64,000 bases of DNA from Deltaproteobacteria bacterium (GTDB taxonomy: Bacteria; Desulfobacterota; Desulfomonilia; UBA1062), in NCBI GenBank assembly GCA_018433085.1, contig JAHDRW010000008.1, forward strand, positions 1 to 64,000. Direction: 5' to 3'. Each line of letters opens with the position of its first letter. The first letter of the stretch is position 1. Made by a program: the position numbers and the translations under genes. The notes beneath the pieces are model-generated. The model searched no databases. It saw only the letters and a list, made by a program, of their open reading frames with translations, and had not been told where the DNA came from. Shown here piece by piece: positions 44,653-52,354 of the stretch.

Positions 44653-45246
44653 TCAGGCGTCTCCACCGTCCTGTACGACCAGGAACGGCGCCGTTCCCCG
44701 GCAGGCGGGACAGATATCGCCCAGGTTCGACTTGTACGCCTCCCCGCAGACCGGACAGATGGCAATTGCCGCACGGACCTTCTTTTCGCCCTGGATATAC
44801 TCGGGCTTCACCTGGACCTTTTGCAGGCCGAATATGGCCTGACCCGCCCTCTTGAACTCCTGGACGATCGCGCCCAAGTCCTGCTCCGGCTTTGGCAGCT
44901 CCCTGAGGAACCATCCCCTGACAGCGGGAAATCCGGCGAGTTTATGCGCATCGAGGTATACCCTTACACCGGCCCCGGTATATTTATTGTAAAAGATCAG
45001 GGCATAACGGCTGGTATTCACGATCTTGAGCCAGCCGTTGCCTATGGTGCAGGGTGTGAGGAGCTGAACGGCATCGGGCAGACAGTGCCCGCTCTCGCTG
45101 ATCACGTCGAAGATCTCGCCCTTTGGCAAATGCCCCCGGGCGATCGTCACCATGATGCCGCCTGCGATCATTCCCGGCGCGGTACTGCCGTGGAACGCCT
45201 GTATCCGTTCCATGTATTCTTCAAAAGAGTATGTGCCGATGTTCAT
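44653..45246 (-). CDS. FmdE-like protein with C-terminal zinc ribbon
   Basis: A 197-residue cytoplasmic protein. The N-terminal FmdE domain (about 12-110) shows FHGSTAPGM and CLPDAVQLLTPCTIGNG. A C-terminal zinc ribbon follows with Cys 164, 167, 179 and 182 (CPVC, CPAC). FmdE was named from molybdenum formylmethanofuran dehydrogenase operons, and in bacteria it recurs beside molybdenum or tungsten enzymes and metal transporters with no settled function. Here it is co-oriented with a Mo enzyme and a membrane protein, and a structured RNA is predicted 51 nt upstream of its start. Confidence 0.78.
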   Translation of the reverse strand: MNIGTYSFEEYMERIQAFHGSTAPGMIAGGIMVTIARGHLPKGEIFDVISESGHCLPDAVQLLTPCTIGNGWLKIVNTSRYALIFYNKYTGAGVRVYLDAHKLAGFPAVRGWFLRELPKPEQDLGAIVQEFKRAGQAIFGLQKVQVKPEYIQGEKKVRAAIAICPVCGEAYKSNLGDICPACRGTAPFLVVQDGGDA

Positions 45247-45296
45247 GTGTTCATCCCGTTTTCATGGTCTCGCATTCCTGCTTCCCCATCATCCGG

Positions 45297-45362
45297 CCAT
45301 GCCCGTGAGGGCCCCGGCCCTCCGATCCCGCGGCAGGGGAATCCCCCCCTTTACGGGCATGG
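45297..45362 (-). ncRNA. Predicted three-way-junction RNA upstream of the FmdE-like gene
   Basis: On the minus strand an outer 10-bp perfect stem CCATGCCCGT/ACGGGCATGG (45353-45362 with 45297-45306) encloses two hairpins: AGGGG/CCCCT with a 6-nt loop, and GAGGGC/GCCCTC with a CGGG loop. The linker is GCCGCGGGATCG. It lies between the membrane-protein stop and the FmdE-like start. It matches no riboswitch consensus I know. A 31-codon frame (MAHVGDTMPVKGGIPLPRDR onward) runs through the same bases and is an alternative reading. Confidence 0.45.
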
Positions 45363-45405
45363 TATCTCCGACATGCGCCATTCCCGTCGGAAACCTGTCC
45401 GGGTT

Positions 45406-46107
45406 CTAGGCCCCGCTCTCGAGGATAACCGCGATAATGGCTGCATAGCAGCCTGCCATGGAGCCGGCCGCCGTGATATAGTATGCGGCCGGGCTCGCTT
45501 TTTTCAATGCCGGGACCGCGTTCCGAAGTATCTCCCCGAGCTTGTACCCCCCGGGGAACAGAATCCCCGAAAAGACCGCCCAGGGGAGTCCTTCCGCCCC
45601 GAGAAAGCTCAGGAGGCCGCCCTGGTGGCTGAACGAGAGGAGATAGGGGCAGGGCGAGATCCGCATGCCGATGAAATGGAAGGCCCCTGCAGCGACCAGC
45701 GCGGCCGCGAGCGGAACGACAAGCCGTGCGGGCCGGGAGCCGTGCAGGCGCCGGCCCGCAAGCGCGGCTGTCCCGCACAGCGCGGCCGACTGCAGGAATA
45801 CCGCCGCGCAGGAGTTTGCCTTGCAGAGTACCGAGCACTGGAGCACGGGCACCACGAGCTGCTTCGCGCCCATGGCGACCAGTGCGATGCCGATCAGGGG
45901 AAGCACCCGTTTTCCGTACCCCAAGGCGACGCCCATGAGACCCATGCCGATGCCGGTCAATATCCCGGCCCGGTACGGAACGCCCCACGCTCTGACAACC
46001 TCGCTGAAGACCACCTCTGAAAAACCCCATACCGTGCCGAGAACCAGCACCATGATCAGGGTGTCTGCACGAGAATTATTCTTCGCCACCGCATTGTCCG
46101 ACTGCAT
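45406..46107 (-). CDS. Cysteine-rich integral membrane protein, unknown function
   Basis: A 233-residue protein with about six membrane helices (starting near residues 15, 50, 70, 103, 132 and 210). A cluster of cysteines at 91, 95, 100 and 111 (QCSVLCKANSC, LCG) lies at a helix end, plus Cys 153 in SPCPYL. I do not recognise the family. The start at 46107 is taken because GAGGAGGG lies before it; an ATG five codons upstream is possible. It sits between the Mo oxidoreductase and the FmdE-like gene, all on one strand, so a membrane partner or metal-handling role in that system is likely. Confidence 0.7.
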   Translation of the reverse strand: MQSDNAVAKNNSRADTLIMVLVLGTVWGFSEVVFSEVVRAWGVPYRAGILTGIGMGLMGVALGYGKRVLPLIGIALVAMGAKQLVVPVLQCSVLCKANSCAAVFLQSAALCGTAALAGRRLHGSRPARLVVPLAAALVAAGAFHFIGMRISPCPYLLSFSHQGGLLSFLGAEGLPWAVFSGILFPGGYKLGEILRNAVPALKKASPAAYYITAAGSMAGCYAAIIAVILESGA

Positions 46108-46187
46108 CCTATCCCTCCTCATCCGATTTCTTCATTTGCACGTTATCCTTGAATACCAACCCCTTGAGCGATTTCTGTCCCCTCCCG

Positions 46188-48428
46188 TCATATCACCGGC
46201 TCGACCCTGCATGGTACATAGCGGTGCAGCGGTGTCCCGGCGAACCTGTCCCGGTGCGTGCTCCGGGTGAGCCGGTTGACGTTCACCCCGAAGGTCCTGC
46301 CCTCATACACCAGGCCGAATCCGTGAGGGATGATTACCTGACCTTCACGCACCTGGTCCGTGACCTCCAGCTCGATCCGTGCCTCGCCCGCCTCGGTGAT
46401 CACCCTCACCTGCTGCCCGTCTGAGAGGTTCAGGCTTTCCGCATCCGCCGGGTTCATGGCGGCCGTGCACGCCCTGCGCCCATCGTTCCAGGAGGGATCG
46501 CGCATGAGGGTGTTGGCGTTTATGTTTGTGTGCCGTCCCGCGCTCAGGACGAGCGGGAAATCCGGGTCGGGCATCAGCGCCGACTCCTCGGACTGCGCAT
46601 CGATGCTCCTGACCCACTGCTCCATCTCGGGGACGTGGATGTTCACCTTCCCGTCAGTGGTTCGGATATTTTCAAAGTTGTTGTCCGCGTCGCACCGTCC
46701 GATGATGAGCCCTTCGGGGTGGTCGCAGACGGCCTGGAAGAGCTCCTCGCCCAGAGTCGGACCGGGCTTGAAGCCCGCCCGGACCGCGTCCCTGCGGAAG
46801 CCCTTCGGTGCCACCTGGAGCAGACCCCACAGGGCCGCCAGGTTGGCGGAGCCCATCTTTTCCCCCAGGGTCTTTGCGAGGATGAAGGGCATGTTCTTCA
46901 GCGCGGACGGTTCCTGCCCGACATAGTTTATCAGCTCCATGCCGAAGGCCGTGCGATCGGCCCCGGCCGCCCGGTAGAGCGAATCGGGTATCCCGGGGAT
47001 GATCCCGAGCTTCTCTGCGATCCGGACCATGATCTGGCTTACCTCCAGGGGCTCGCCGACGGGCTCCACGATTGGGCGGCGCATCTGGAAATAGACCTCG
47101 GGGAAGGTCCAGGGAAAGAAGGTCCCGTCCCATGATTCGTAACCCGAGCGTGCCGGCAGGACATAGTGCGACAGGGCCGCGGTTTCGGTCATGGCGAGCT
47201 CGCAGGTGACCAGGAGGTCGAGCTTCCTGAACGCCTGTTCGTAGGCGGTCGTGTCCGCGTACGAGCGAAGCGGGTTCGACTGGCTGCACAAAAGAGCCCG
47301 GAGCCTCTCAGGATGGTCGCTCATGATCTCCTCGGGCATGACGTTGGGCGGAAAGACGCCCATGAGGGCGGGAAAGCCGGTTGCCACGGTGCGCCATGTC
47401 TTGGGGTCGCGCTCGTCCGTGTGGGCGCCGATGGGCATGAGGTGCCCGGGGACGATGTTTCCTCCGGGTGTGCAGATCCGTCCGCAGATGCCCATGAGAA
47501 CGAGATACAGGTAGGTGGCGGCGGTGCTGTGCCGGTTCATGTACACGCCGAGATCGGTGTGCATGGACCATTTCCGCCTCCCGAGCTCGCGGCATACCTC
47601 CTTTACCATCCCATAGTCCAGACCGCACACCCTGATCGCCTCGGCCGCGTCGAAGTCGGCAAACCAGGGCACGATCTCGTCAAAGCCGGTGAGGTGGTTC
47701 TCGATATACGCCCTGTCGTGCCATCCTTCTTCCATGATGATGGTGATCATGGCACGAGCCAGGAGCGCATCGGTCCCGGGTCTGACAGGCAGATGGATGT
47801 CCGCGATCGCTGCGGTTTCGGATCTGCGGGGGTCGATGACCACCAGGAGTTTGTCCGGGTCTTCTGCGATCCCCTTGAGCACGAGCGGGGCCCTGGGCAT
47901 CTGGTGCGACTGCATGCCGTTCCAGCCGATCGCCAGGAGCATGTCGGTCCTCTCCTCGTCAGGGATGGTGAAGAGGTACTGGCGGCCCGTTATCCGTCCG
48001 TGCGCCCAGAAGATGCCGGTAAGCTCCTGTGCGAGGGCATTGTAATGATAACGCGACCCGAGGGCGCGCAGGAGACGGACCCCGAATGCCGCCTCGAAAT
48101 GGCAGCCCTGCCCTCCTCCCCCCATGTAGGCAAAAGACCTCGGGCCGTGTTCGTGCACGATCGACCCGAGCCTTTCGGCGATCTCTTTTGCCGCCTGATC
48201 CCAGGATATCTTTTCGAACGCACTGCCGACCCTTTTCAGCGGATGGGTCAGTCGCTGCGCATGATGCTGGTGATAGGCGATATTCAGGCCCTTGCGGCAG
48301 ACATACCCCCTGCTTCTCGGGTTCTCCCTGTCTCCCTTGACCTTGACGATCCGGTTGTTTTCGACCAGGACCTCCAGACCGCAGTTTTGCGCGCAGAGTA
48401 CGCACCCGGTCTTGTGCCACTGCCCCAT
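46188..48428 (-). CDS. Cytoplasmic molybdopterin oxidoreductase, unknown substrate
   Basis: A 746-residue Mo/W-bis-MGD enzyme of the DMSO reductase superfamily. An N-terminal 4Fe-4S site is formed by Cys 9, 12, 16 and 44 (CVLCAQNC, GYVCRKG). Family segments follow (IDPRRSETAAIADIHLPVRPG, and the C-terminal pterin-binding domain from about 625). There is no twin-arginine signal, so it is cytoplasmic. The region that usually holds the Cys/Sec/Ser/Asp metal ligand (about 130-145, NALAQELTGIFWAHGR) shows no Cys or Ser. It is more like the archetype of acetylene hydratase or polysulfide-type enzymes than formate dehydrogenase, but the reaction is unknown. Confidence 0.88.
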   Translation of the reverse strand: MGQWHKTGCVLCAQNCGLEVLVENNRIVKVKGDRENPRSRGYVCRKGLNIAYHQHHAQRLTHPLKRVGSAFEKISWDQAAKEIAERLGSIVHEHGPRSFAYMGGGGQGCHFEAAFGVRLLRALGSRYHYNALAQELTGIFWAHGRITGRQYLFTIPDEERTDMLLAIGWNGMQSHQMPRAPLVLKGIAEDPDKLLVVIDPRRSETAAIADIHLPVRPGTDALLARAMITIIMEEGWHDRAYIENHLTGFDEIVPWFADFDAAEAIRVCGLDYGMVKEVCRELGRRKWSMHTDLGVYMNRHSTAATYLYLVLMGICGRICTPGGNIVPGHLMPIGAHTDERDPKTWRTVATGFPALMGVFPPNVMPEEIMSDHPERLRALLCSQSNPLRSYADTTAYEQAFRKLDLLVTCELAMTETAALSHYVLPARSGYESWDGTFFPWTFPEVYFQMRRPIVEPVGEPLEVSQIMVRIAEKLGIIPGIPDSLYRAAGADRTAFGMELINYVGQEPSALKNMPFILAKTLGEKMGSANLAALWGLLQVAPKGFRRDAVRAGFKPGPTLGEELFQAVCDHPEGLIIGRCDADNNFENIRTTDGKVNIHVPEMEQWVRSIDAQSEESALMPDPDFPLVLSAGRHTNINANTLMRDPSWNDGRRACTAAMNPADAESLNLSDGQQVRVITEAGEARIELEVTDQVREGQVIIPHGFGLVYEGRTFGVNVNRLTRSTHRDRFAGTPLHRYVPCRVEPVI

Positions 48429-48567
48429 AACGCTTCCCCCCTCGAAAAAAACTCCCTGTGCTTATTCTGTCCTCCGAATTATCCGTACAACCCCATCCTT
48501 ACGGCTGGATAGCGGCATCTGGGCAGGCCAGGGCGCCCTGTTTATCCGGCCTCCCGGGCATCCGCCT

Positions 48568-49158
48568 TCATCCCCGGTGTTTCAGCAGGGTCGAAAAGAG
48601 CATCTTTTTGCAGTTCACGAGCGGACCTGAGCTCCTGACGAGCTTCATGTGCATGACGGCCCCCTCCCAGCTGTCGAATACAAACTGCGCAGCCCCCTCT
48701 GCATCGATATCTCCCGGCAGGTCTCCTGCCTGTTGGGCATCGGCCAGGCATTCCCGTATCAGGGAACACAAATCGTCGTATATGGAGCCGATCTTTTCAC
48801 GGAAGGGTTCGCTCAAATCGCTCATCTCCTGCATCAGATTGCCGATCGGGCACCCGAAACGAAGGTCCATGTCCTGAAAGTGCATGATATAACAGTCAAA
48901 AAACTTCTCAAGGCGCAAGAGCGGAGGCAGCGCGGTGTCGCGCAGGCACTTCTCGGCCATGTGGCGGATAAACGATGCATAGGTGTCCACGACCTGCAGC
49001 CCGAAATCCTCCTTGCTTCTGAAGTGAAAATAGAACGAGCCCTTGGGCACGCCGGCCGCGCTGAGAATCTCCTGCAGGCCGGTATTGTTGTAGCCCTTTT
49101 CATGGATGAGTCGCGCCCCGCTCAGGAGTATGTCGTCTTTCGCACTTGCTTTTCTCAT
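48568..49158 (-). CDS. TetR-family transcriptional regulator
   Basis: A 196-residue TetR-type repressor with the N-terminal helix-turn-helix (about 8-55: ILLSGARLIHEKGYNNTGLQ, then GVPKGSFYFHF) and a ligand-binding helical domain. It lies upstream of the Mo oxidoreductase gene on the same strand, across 139 bases. An inverted repeat TAGAC-N5-GTCTA at 49174-49188 overlaps its promoter, so it is probably autoregulated and may also control the downstream Mo-enzyme genes. The inducing ligand is unknown. Confidence 0.88.
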   Translation of the reverse strand: MRKASAKDDILLSGARLIHEKGYNNTGLQEILSAAGVPKGSFYFHFRSKEDFGLQVVDTYASFIRHMAEKCLRDTALPPLLRLEKFFDCYIMHFQDMDLRFGCPIGNLMQEMSDLSEPFREKIGSIYDDLCSLIRECLADAQQAGDLPGDIDAEGAAQFVFDSWEGAVMHMKLVRSSGPLVNCKKMLFSTLLKHRG

Positions 49159-49169
49159 AACCGCATTCT

Positions 49170-49198
49170 TTAGTAGACCAGTCGTCTATCATCGTCAA
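49170..49198 (-). promoter_or_regulatory. Sigma-70-type promoter and TetR operator upstream of the TetR gene
   Basis: On the minus strand TTGACG (49193-49198) and TACTAA (49170-49175) are separated by exactly 17 nt, a good sigma-70 layout. The palindrome TAGAC-CAGTC-GTCTA (49174-49188) overlaps the -10 box and spacer, an ideal place for repression by the TetR protein. Only 11 nt separate the -10 box from the start codon, so the leader is about 4-5 nt and the mRNA is nearly leaderless. Confidence 0.6.
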
Positions 49199-49207
49199 CA
49201 GAAATTG

Positions 49208-49489
49208 GGGGGACGTCCGTGAAATTTGGACATTCGCTTCCCACAAACTGAGATCCACGGAACGTCTCTCTTTCTCATTGGCTATCTGCAAGATATGAAT
49301 GCTCTCAGGCGATCACTTTGAAAGACACATGAAAGACAAGAATGAGGAGAACGTGTTATTCACAGCAAACCAGTCCATCGTCCCAATGGCCAGAGAAAGG
49401 CGCATGTCTGCCCGGATGTCCGTTACCCGCGCTCGCCTCTGTCGATCGTGGGGGATAAGTCGAATGTCCAAATTTCACGGACGTCCCCC
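49208..49489. repeat. 282-bp element with perfect 29-bp terminal inverted repeats
   Basis: The sequence at 49208-49236 (beginning GGGGGACGTCCGTGAAATTT) is an exact inverted repeat of 49461-49489. The 224-base interior has no convincing gene. It lies between the divergent TetR and ABC-importer genes and overlaps the region where the importer's promoter should be. It looks like a MITE or a REP-type pair flanking a decayed segment. Confidence 0.75.
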
Positions 49490-49570
49490 GATCTACTGGA
49501 TGCTTGCCTGCCCGGGCGTTCTGTGGTTAGACTGGTCTTCACAAATTCTGTTGTTAAGAGATGCGTTACT

Positions 49571-50413
49571 ATGGGTAAACTCCTCGCCTGCCTGGGCATA
49601 CATGCGTTTATCGTTCTGGGTTGCATTGTCCCTGCCCAGGGTGAGGTGCCCGGGAGGATCGTCTCCCTTGCCCCGTCGCTCACCCGGGAGATTTATGACC
49701 TTCGGGAGCAGGACCGGCTTGTAGGGGTCACGAGCTTCTGCCCCAGGGAGGCCCGGAAAGACTGTGAGGTGGTGGGAACGCTGACCCTGCTCAACATCGA
49801 GAAAATCTGCGCGCTCAAGCCCGATCTGGTGCTCGCCAGCATGGACTCCAACCGGGAAACCGCCGTCCAGAAGCTCAAGTCTCTGGGGATCAGGGTGGAG
49901 GTGTTCCAGGGCTGCGAGTCGTTCACCTGCATGTGCAGCGAGTTTGTCCGGCTGGGCACCCTGCTCGGCCGGGAACGCGAGGCCGAAGGGATGATCGCGG
50001 ACATCCGCAGGCAGGTGAACGACCTGCGCGAGAAGGCGTCACACGGACCCGCCTTCCGGGTGTTCTGGCAGATGGGCAGCAGCCCCCTGGTCGCGGCGGG
50101 AGACGACACCTTCACCGGGGAGCTCATCCGCGCGGCCGGGTGCAGGAACATCTTCGGACAGCTCCCGGCAAAGTACCCCAGGGTCAACATCGAGAACGTT
50201 CTTACCGCGGACCCCGAAGTGATTTTTCTGGTGAGCGACATGGAGGGCTCGCAGGAGCAGCATGCCCTGTGGTCGCGGTTCAGCCGGATCAGCGCGGTGA
50301 GGCAGGGACGGGTGTATCCGCTGAGCGCGGACCTCGTCTGCCAGCCCACCCCGGTCATGTTTCTCAAGGCGCTTCAGACCGTCGTTGCTTCCCTGTTTCC
50401 GGAGCAACCGTGA
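49571..50413 (+). CDS. ABC importer substrate-binding protein (BtuF/FecB-like, metal chelate)
   Basis: A periplasmic binding protein of about 280 residues with an N-terminal signal (LLACLGIHAFIVLGCIVPAQ; VLGC may also be a lipobox) and the helical-backbone fold (RIVSLAPSLTREIYDL, GVTSFCPREARKD, NIEKICALKPDLVLASMDSN). Family members bind cobalamin, siderophores, heme or, in the MolA group, molybdate or tungstate. I start at the ATG at 49571 directly before the signal peptide. The permease gene overlaps its stop by 4 nt. The neighbouring Mo enzyme and FmdE-like gene make a molybdate/tungstate role worth considering. Confidence 0.85.
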   Translation: MGKLLACLGIHAFIVLGCIVPAQGEVPGRIVSLAPSLTREIYDLREQDRLVGVTSFCPREARKDCEVVGTLTLLNIEKICALKPDLVLASMDSNRETAVQKLKSLGIRVEVFQGCESFTCMCSEFVRLGTLLGREREAEGMIADIRRQVNDLREKASHGPAFRVFWQMGSSPLVAAGDDTFTGELIRAAGCRNIFGQLPAKYPRVNIENVLTADPEVIFLVSDMEGSQEQHALWSRFSRISAVRQGRVYPLSADLVCQPTPVMFLKALQTVVASLFPEQP

Positions 50414-51393
50414 ACCGCGGGTTCGCGTTCCTGATCCTGCTTGTCTTTCTCCTGGCCGCTATCGTTCTGGGGCTGTTCACCGGAGGCATGCAGCTTCCGC
50501 CTGGAGAGATCGTCCAGGCACTCTTCCGTCCCGGCTCGGACGGAATCGCCGGCACGCTCGTCTGGGAGCTGCGCCTTCCCCGGATTTTCATGGCTGGAAT
50601 GGTCGGCTCCGCGCTTGCCGTATGCGGTGTCGTGTTCCAGGCCATCCTGCGCAACCCCCTGGCCGAACCCTATACCCTGGGCGTCTCGGGCGGGGGTTCA
50701 CTCGGCGCCGTAATCGCCATCCTGCTGGGCATCAGCGGACTCCCCATGGCGCTCATCTGCTTCGCCGGCTGCTGCCTGAGCATCGGAGCCGTTCTCGGGG
50801 CAGCCTCGCTCAAGGGCTTCTCCAACAGCATGCTCATCCTGGCCGGCATCATCATGAGCTTTCTCTTCTCCTCGGTGGTGATGTTTATCTTCGCCGTGGC
50901 ATCGTCGCGGGAGGTGCACTCTTCAATCCTGTGGCTCATGGGCTCCCTGAGCGCGCCGCCGGACGGGTCTCTGAAGATGCTCCTGATGATCCTGCCCGTG
51001 ATGCTCTCCCTGCTGTTTTTCTCCCGTGACCTCAACCTGCTCTCCCTTGGCGACGAGCCGTCGTACCATCTGGGCCTGGACGCGAAAAGAACCAAGACAT
51101 ACCTGCTCCTGGGCACATCCCTCATCACGGGCGTGTGCGTGGCGCTCTCGGGCATCATCGCCTTCATCGGGCTGGTCATCCCGCATGCGGTCCGCGGCAT
51201 GACCGGCGCCGACCATCACTCCCTCGTCCCGTGCTCCATGCTGGCGGGCGCCGGCTTCCTCATCCTTTCGGACACCCTTTCCCAGATCATCATCAGGCCG
51301 CTGGAGCTGCCTGTGGGGGTGATCACGGGCATGGTGGGCGGCCTGTTCTTCGTGTTCTATCTCCTGAAGTCCAGGCCGGCGGAGGTGACCTGA
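50410..51393 (+). CDS. FecCD-family ABC transporter permease
   Basis: A 327-residue permease with about ten membrane helices and the FecCD motifs LRLPRIFMAGMVGSALAVCG, NPLAEPYTLGVSGG, and GIIAFIGLVIPHAVRG. It starts at a GTG (50410) with GGAG 6-7 nt upstream, overlapping the binding-protein stop (GTGA). The ATPase gene follows after 1 nt. Together the three encode a complete type II importer for metal chelates, cobalamin, heme or oxyanions; substrate unresolved. Confidence 0.93.
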   Translation: MNRGFAFLILLVFLLAAIVLGLFTGGMQLPPGEIVQALFRPGSDGIAGTLVWELRLPRIFMAGMVGSALAVCGVVFQAILRNPLAEPYTLGVSGGGSLGAVIAILLGISGLPMALICFAGCCLSIGAVLGAASLKGFSNSMLILAGIIMSFLFSSVVMFIFAVASSREVHSSILWLMGSLSAPPDGSLKMLLMILPVMLSLLFFSRDLNLLSLGDEPSYHLGLDAKRTKTYLLLGTSLITGVCVALSGIIAFIGLVIPHAVRGMTGADHHSLVPCSMLAGAGFLILSDTLSQIIIRPLELPVGVITGMVGGLFFVFYLLKSRPAEVT

Positions 51394-51394
51394 C

Positions 51395-52204
51395 ATGGAC
51401 ATGCTCTCGGTGCAGCACATCACCGCCGGGTACGAGAGGAAACCCGCCATCCGGGACATCACCTTCACGATCCCCTCCCGGGGCATCATGGGGGTCATCG
51501 GCCCGAACGGCGCGGGTAAGACCACCCTCTTCCGCACCATCAGCCGGGTCCTCAAGCCCATGGACGGGAAGATCCTCTACCGCGACCGGGACATCGCCGG
51601 GATGTCGCGAAAGGACTTCGCACAAAAGGTGGCGGTGATTCCCCAGTTCCGCTCGGTTCCGCCCCCCTTTACCGTGGAGGAGTTTGTCTCGCTGGGAAGG
51701 TATCCTCACCGGGGAAGACTCTCTCCTTTCACCCGGGAAGACCGCGGGATCATCGCGGAGAATTTGAGCCTGCTCGGCCTGACGGATTTCCGCGACCGGA
51801 AGGTGAGCGCCCTTTCCGGGGGAGAGCTGCAGCGGGTGGTCCTCGCCCAGGGCCTGGTGCAGAAACCGGAGCTGCTCCTCATGGACGAGCCCACAGCCCA
51901 CCTGGACATCACCCACCAGATCCGGGTGCTGGACCTCATCGGCTTTCTGTCGGAACAGGCCGGGCTTACCGTCCTGATCATCCTCCACGACCTCAACCTC
52001 GCCAGCGCATACTGCGACAGGGTGCTCATCATGAAGGGGGGGACGGTTCATGCCTCGGGGACGCCGGGGTCGGTTCTGACACAAGGGACCATCGAGGAGG
52101 TCTACCATACCCCGGTGCGGGTGGGGAAAAACCCGGTGACCGCAAAACCGCACATCTATTTTCTCCCGCAGGCGGGAAAGGCCGCGGAGGCGGCCGGAGA
52201 ATAA
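51395..52204 (+). CDS. FecE-type ABC transporter ATP-binding protein
   Basis: A 269-residue ABC ATPase with Walker A GPNGAGKTT (about residue 34), signature LSGGELQRVVLAQ, Walker B LLLMDEPTAHLD and the H-loop LHDLNLA. It follows the permease by 1 nt and completes the importer. Related family members serve ferric-siderophore, B12, heme and molybdate (MolC) systems. It is convergent with greA. Confidence 0.94.
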   Translation: MDMLSVQHITAGYERKPAIRDITFTIPSRGIMGVIGPNGAGKTTLFRTISRVLKPMDGKILYRDRDIAGMSRKDFAQKVAVIPQFRSVPPPFTVEEFVSLGRYPHRGRLSPFTREDRGIIAENLSLLGLTDFRDRKVSALSGGELQRVVLAQGLVQKPELLLMDEPTAHLDITHQIRVLDLIGFLSEQAGLTVLIILHDLNLASAYCDRVLIMKGGTVHASGTPGSVLTQGTIEEVYHTPVRVGKNPVTAKPHIYFLPQAGKAAEAAGE

Positions 52205-52263
52205 ACGCGAATCAATGGCGTGAACCCCAGGGGCAAGCCCTGAACCATATGGAAGCCTAAAAG

Positions 52264-52330
52264 CTTGAACGGGAATGTGACCCCACCTTCAAAGTCCTGA
52301 AGAAGCGAACTTAGAAGGAGGATTCAAGGG
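52264..52330. repeat. Dispersed repeat, single copy (also found at 53892-54064)
   Basis: A degenerate 60-67-bp unit with TTGAACGGGAATGTGACCCC, AAGAAGCG and GAAGGAGGATT. The same order of blocks recurs three to four times at 53892-54064. It fills the gap between the convergent ATPase gene and greA. No ORF or hairpin of note. Confidence 0.6.
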
Positions 52331-52354
52331 AACGATCTGCTCCCGTGAAAAGCC

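Noticed and set aside
45297-45362. Moco or other known riboswitch
   Set aside because: The location is suggestive, but I cannot match the sequence to a known riboswitch consensus, so it is left as an unnamed structured RNA.
47166-48512. 448-codon plus-strand frame
   Set aside because: Antisense shadow of the Mo oxidoreductase gene.
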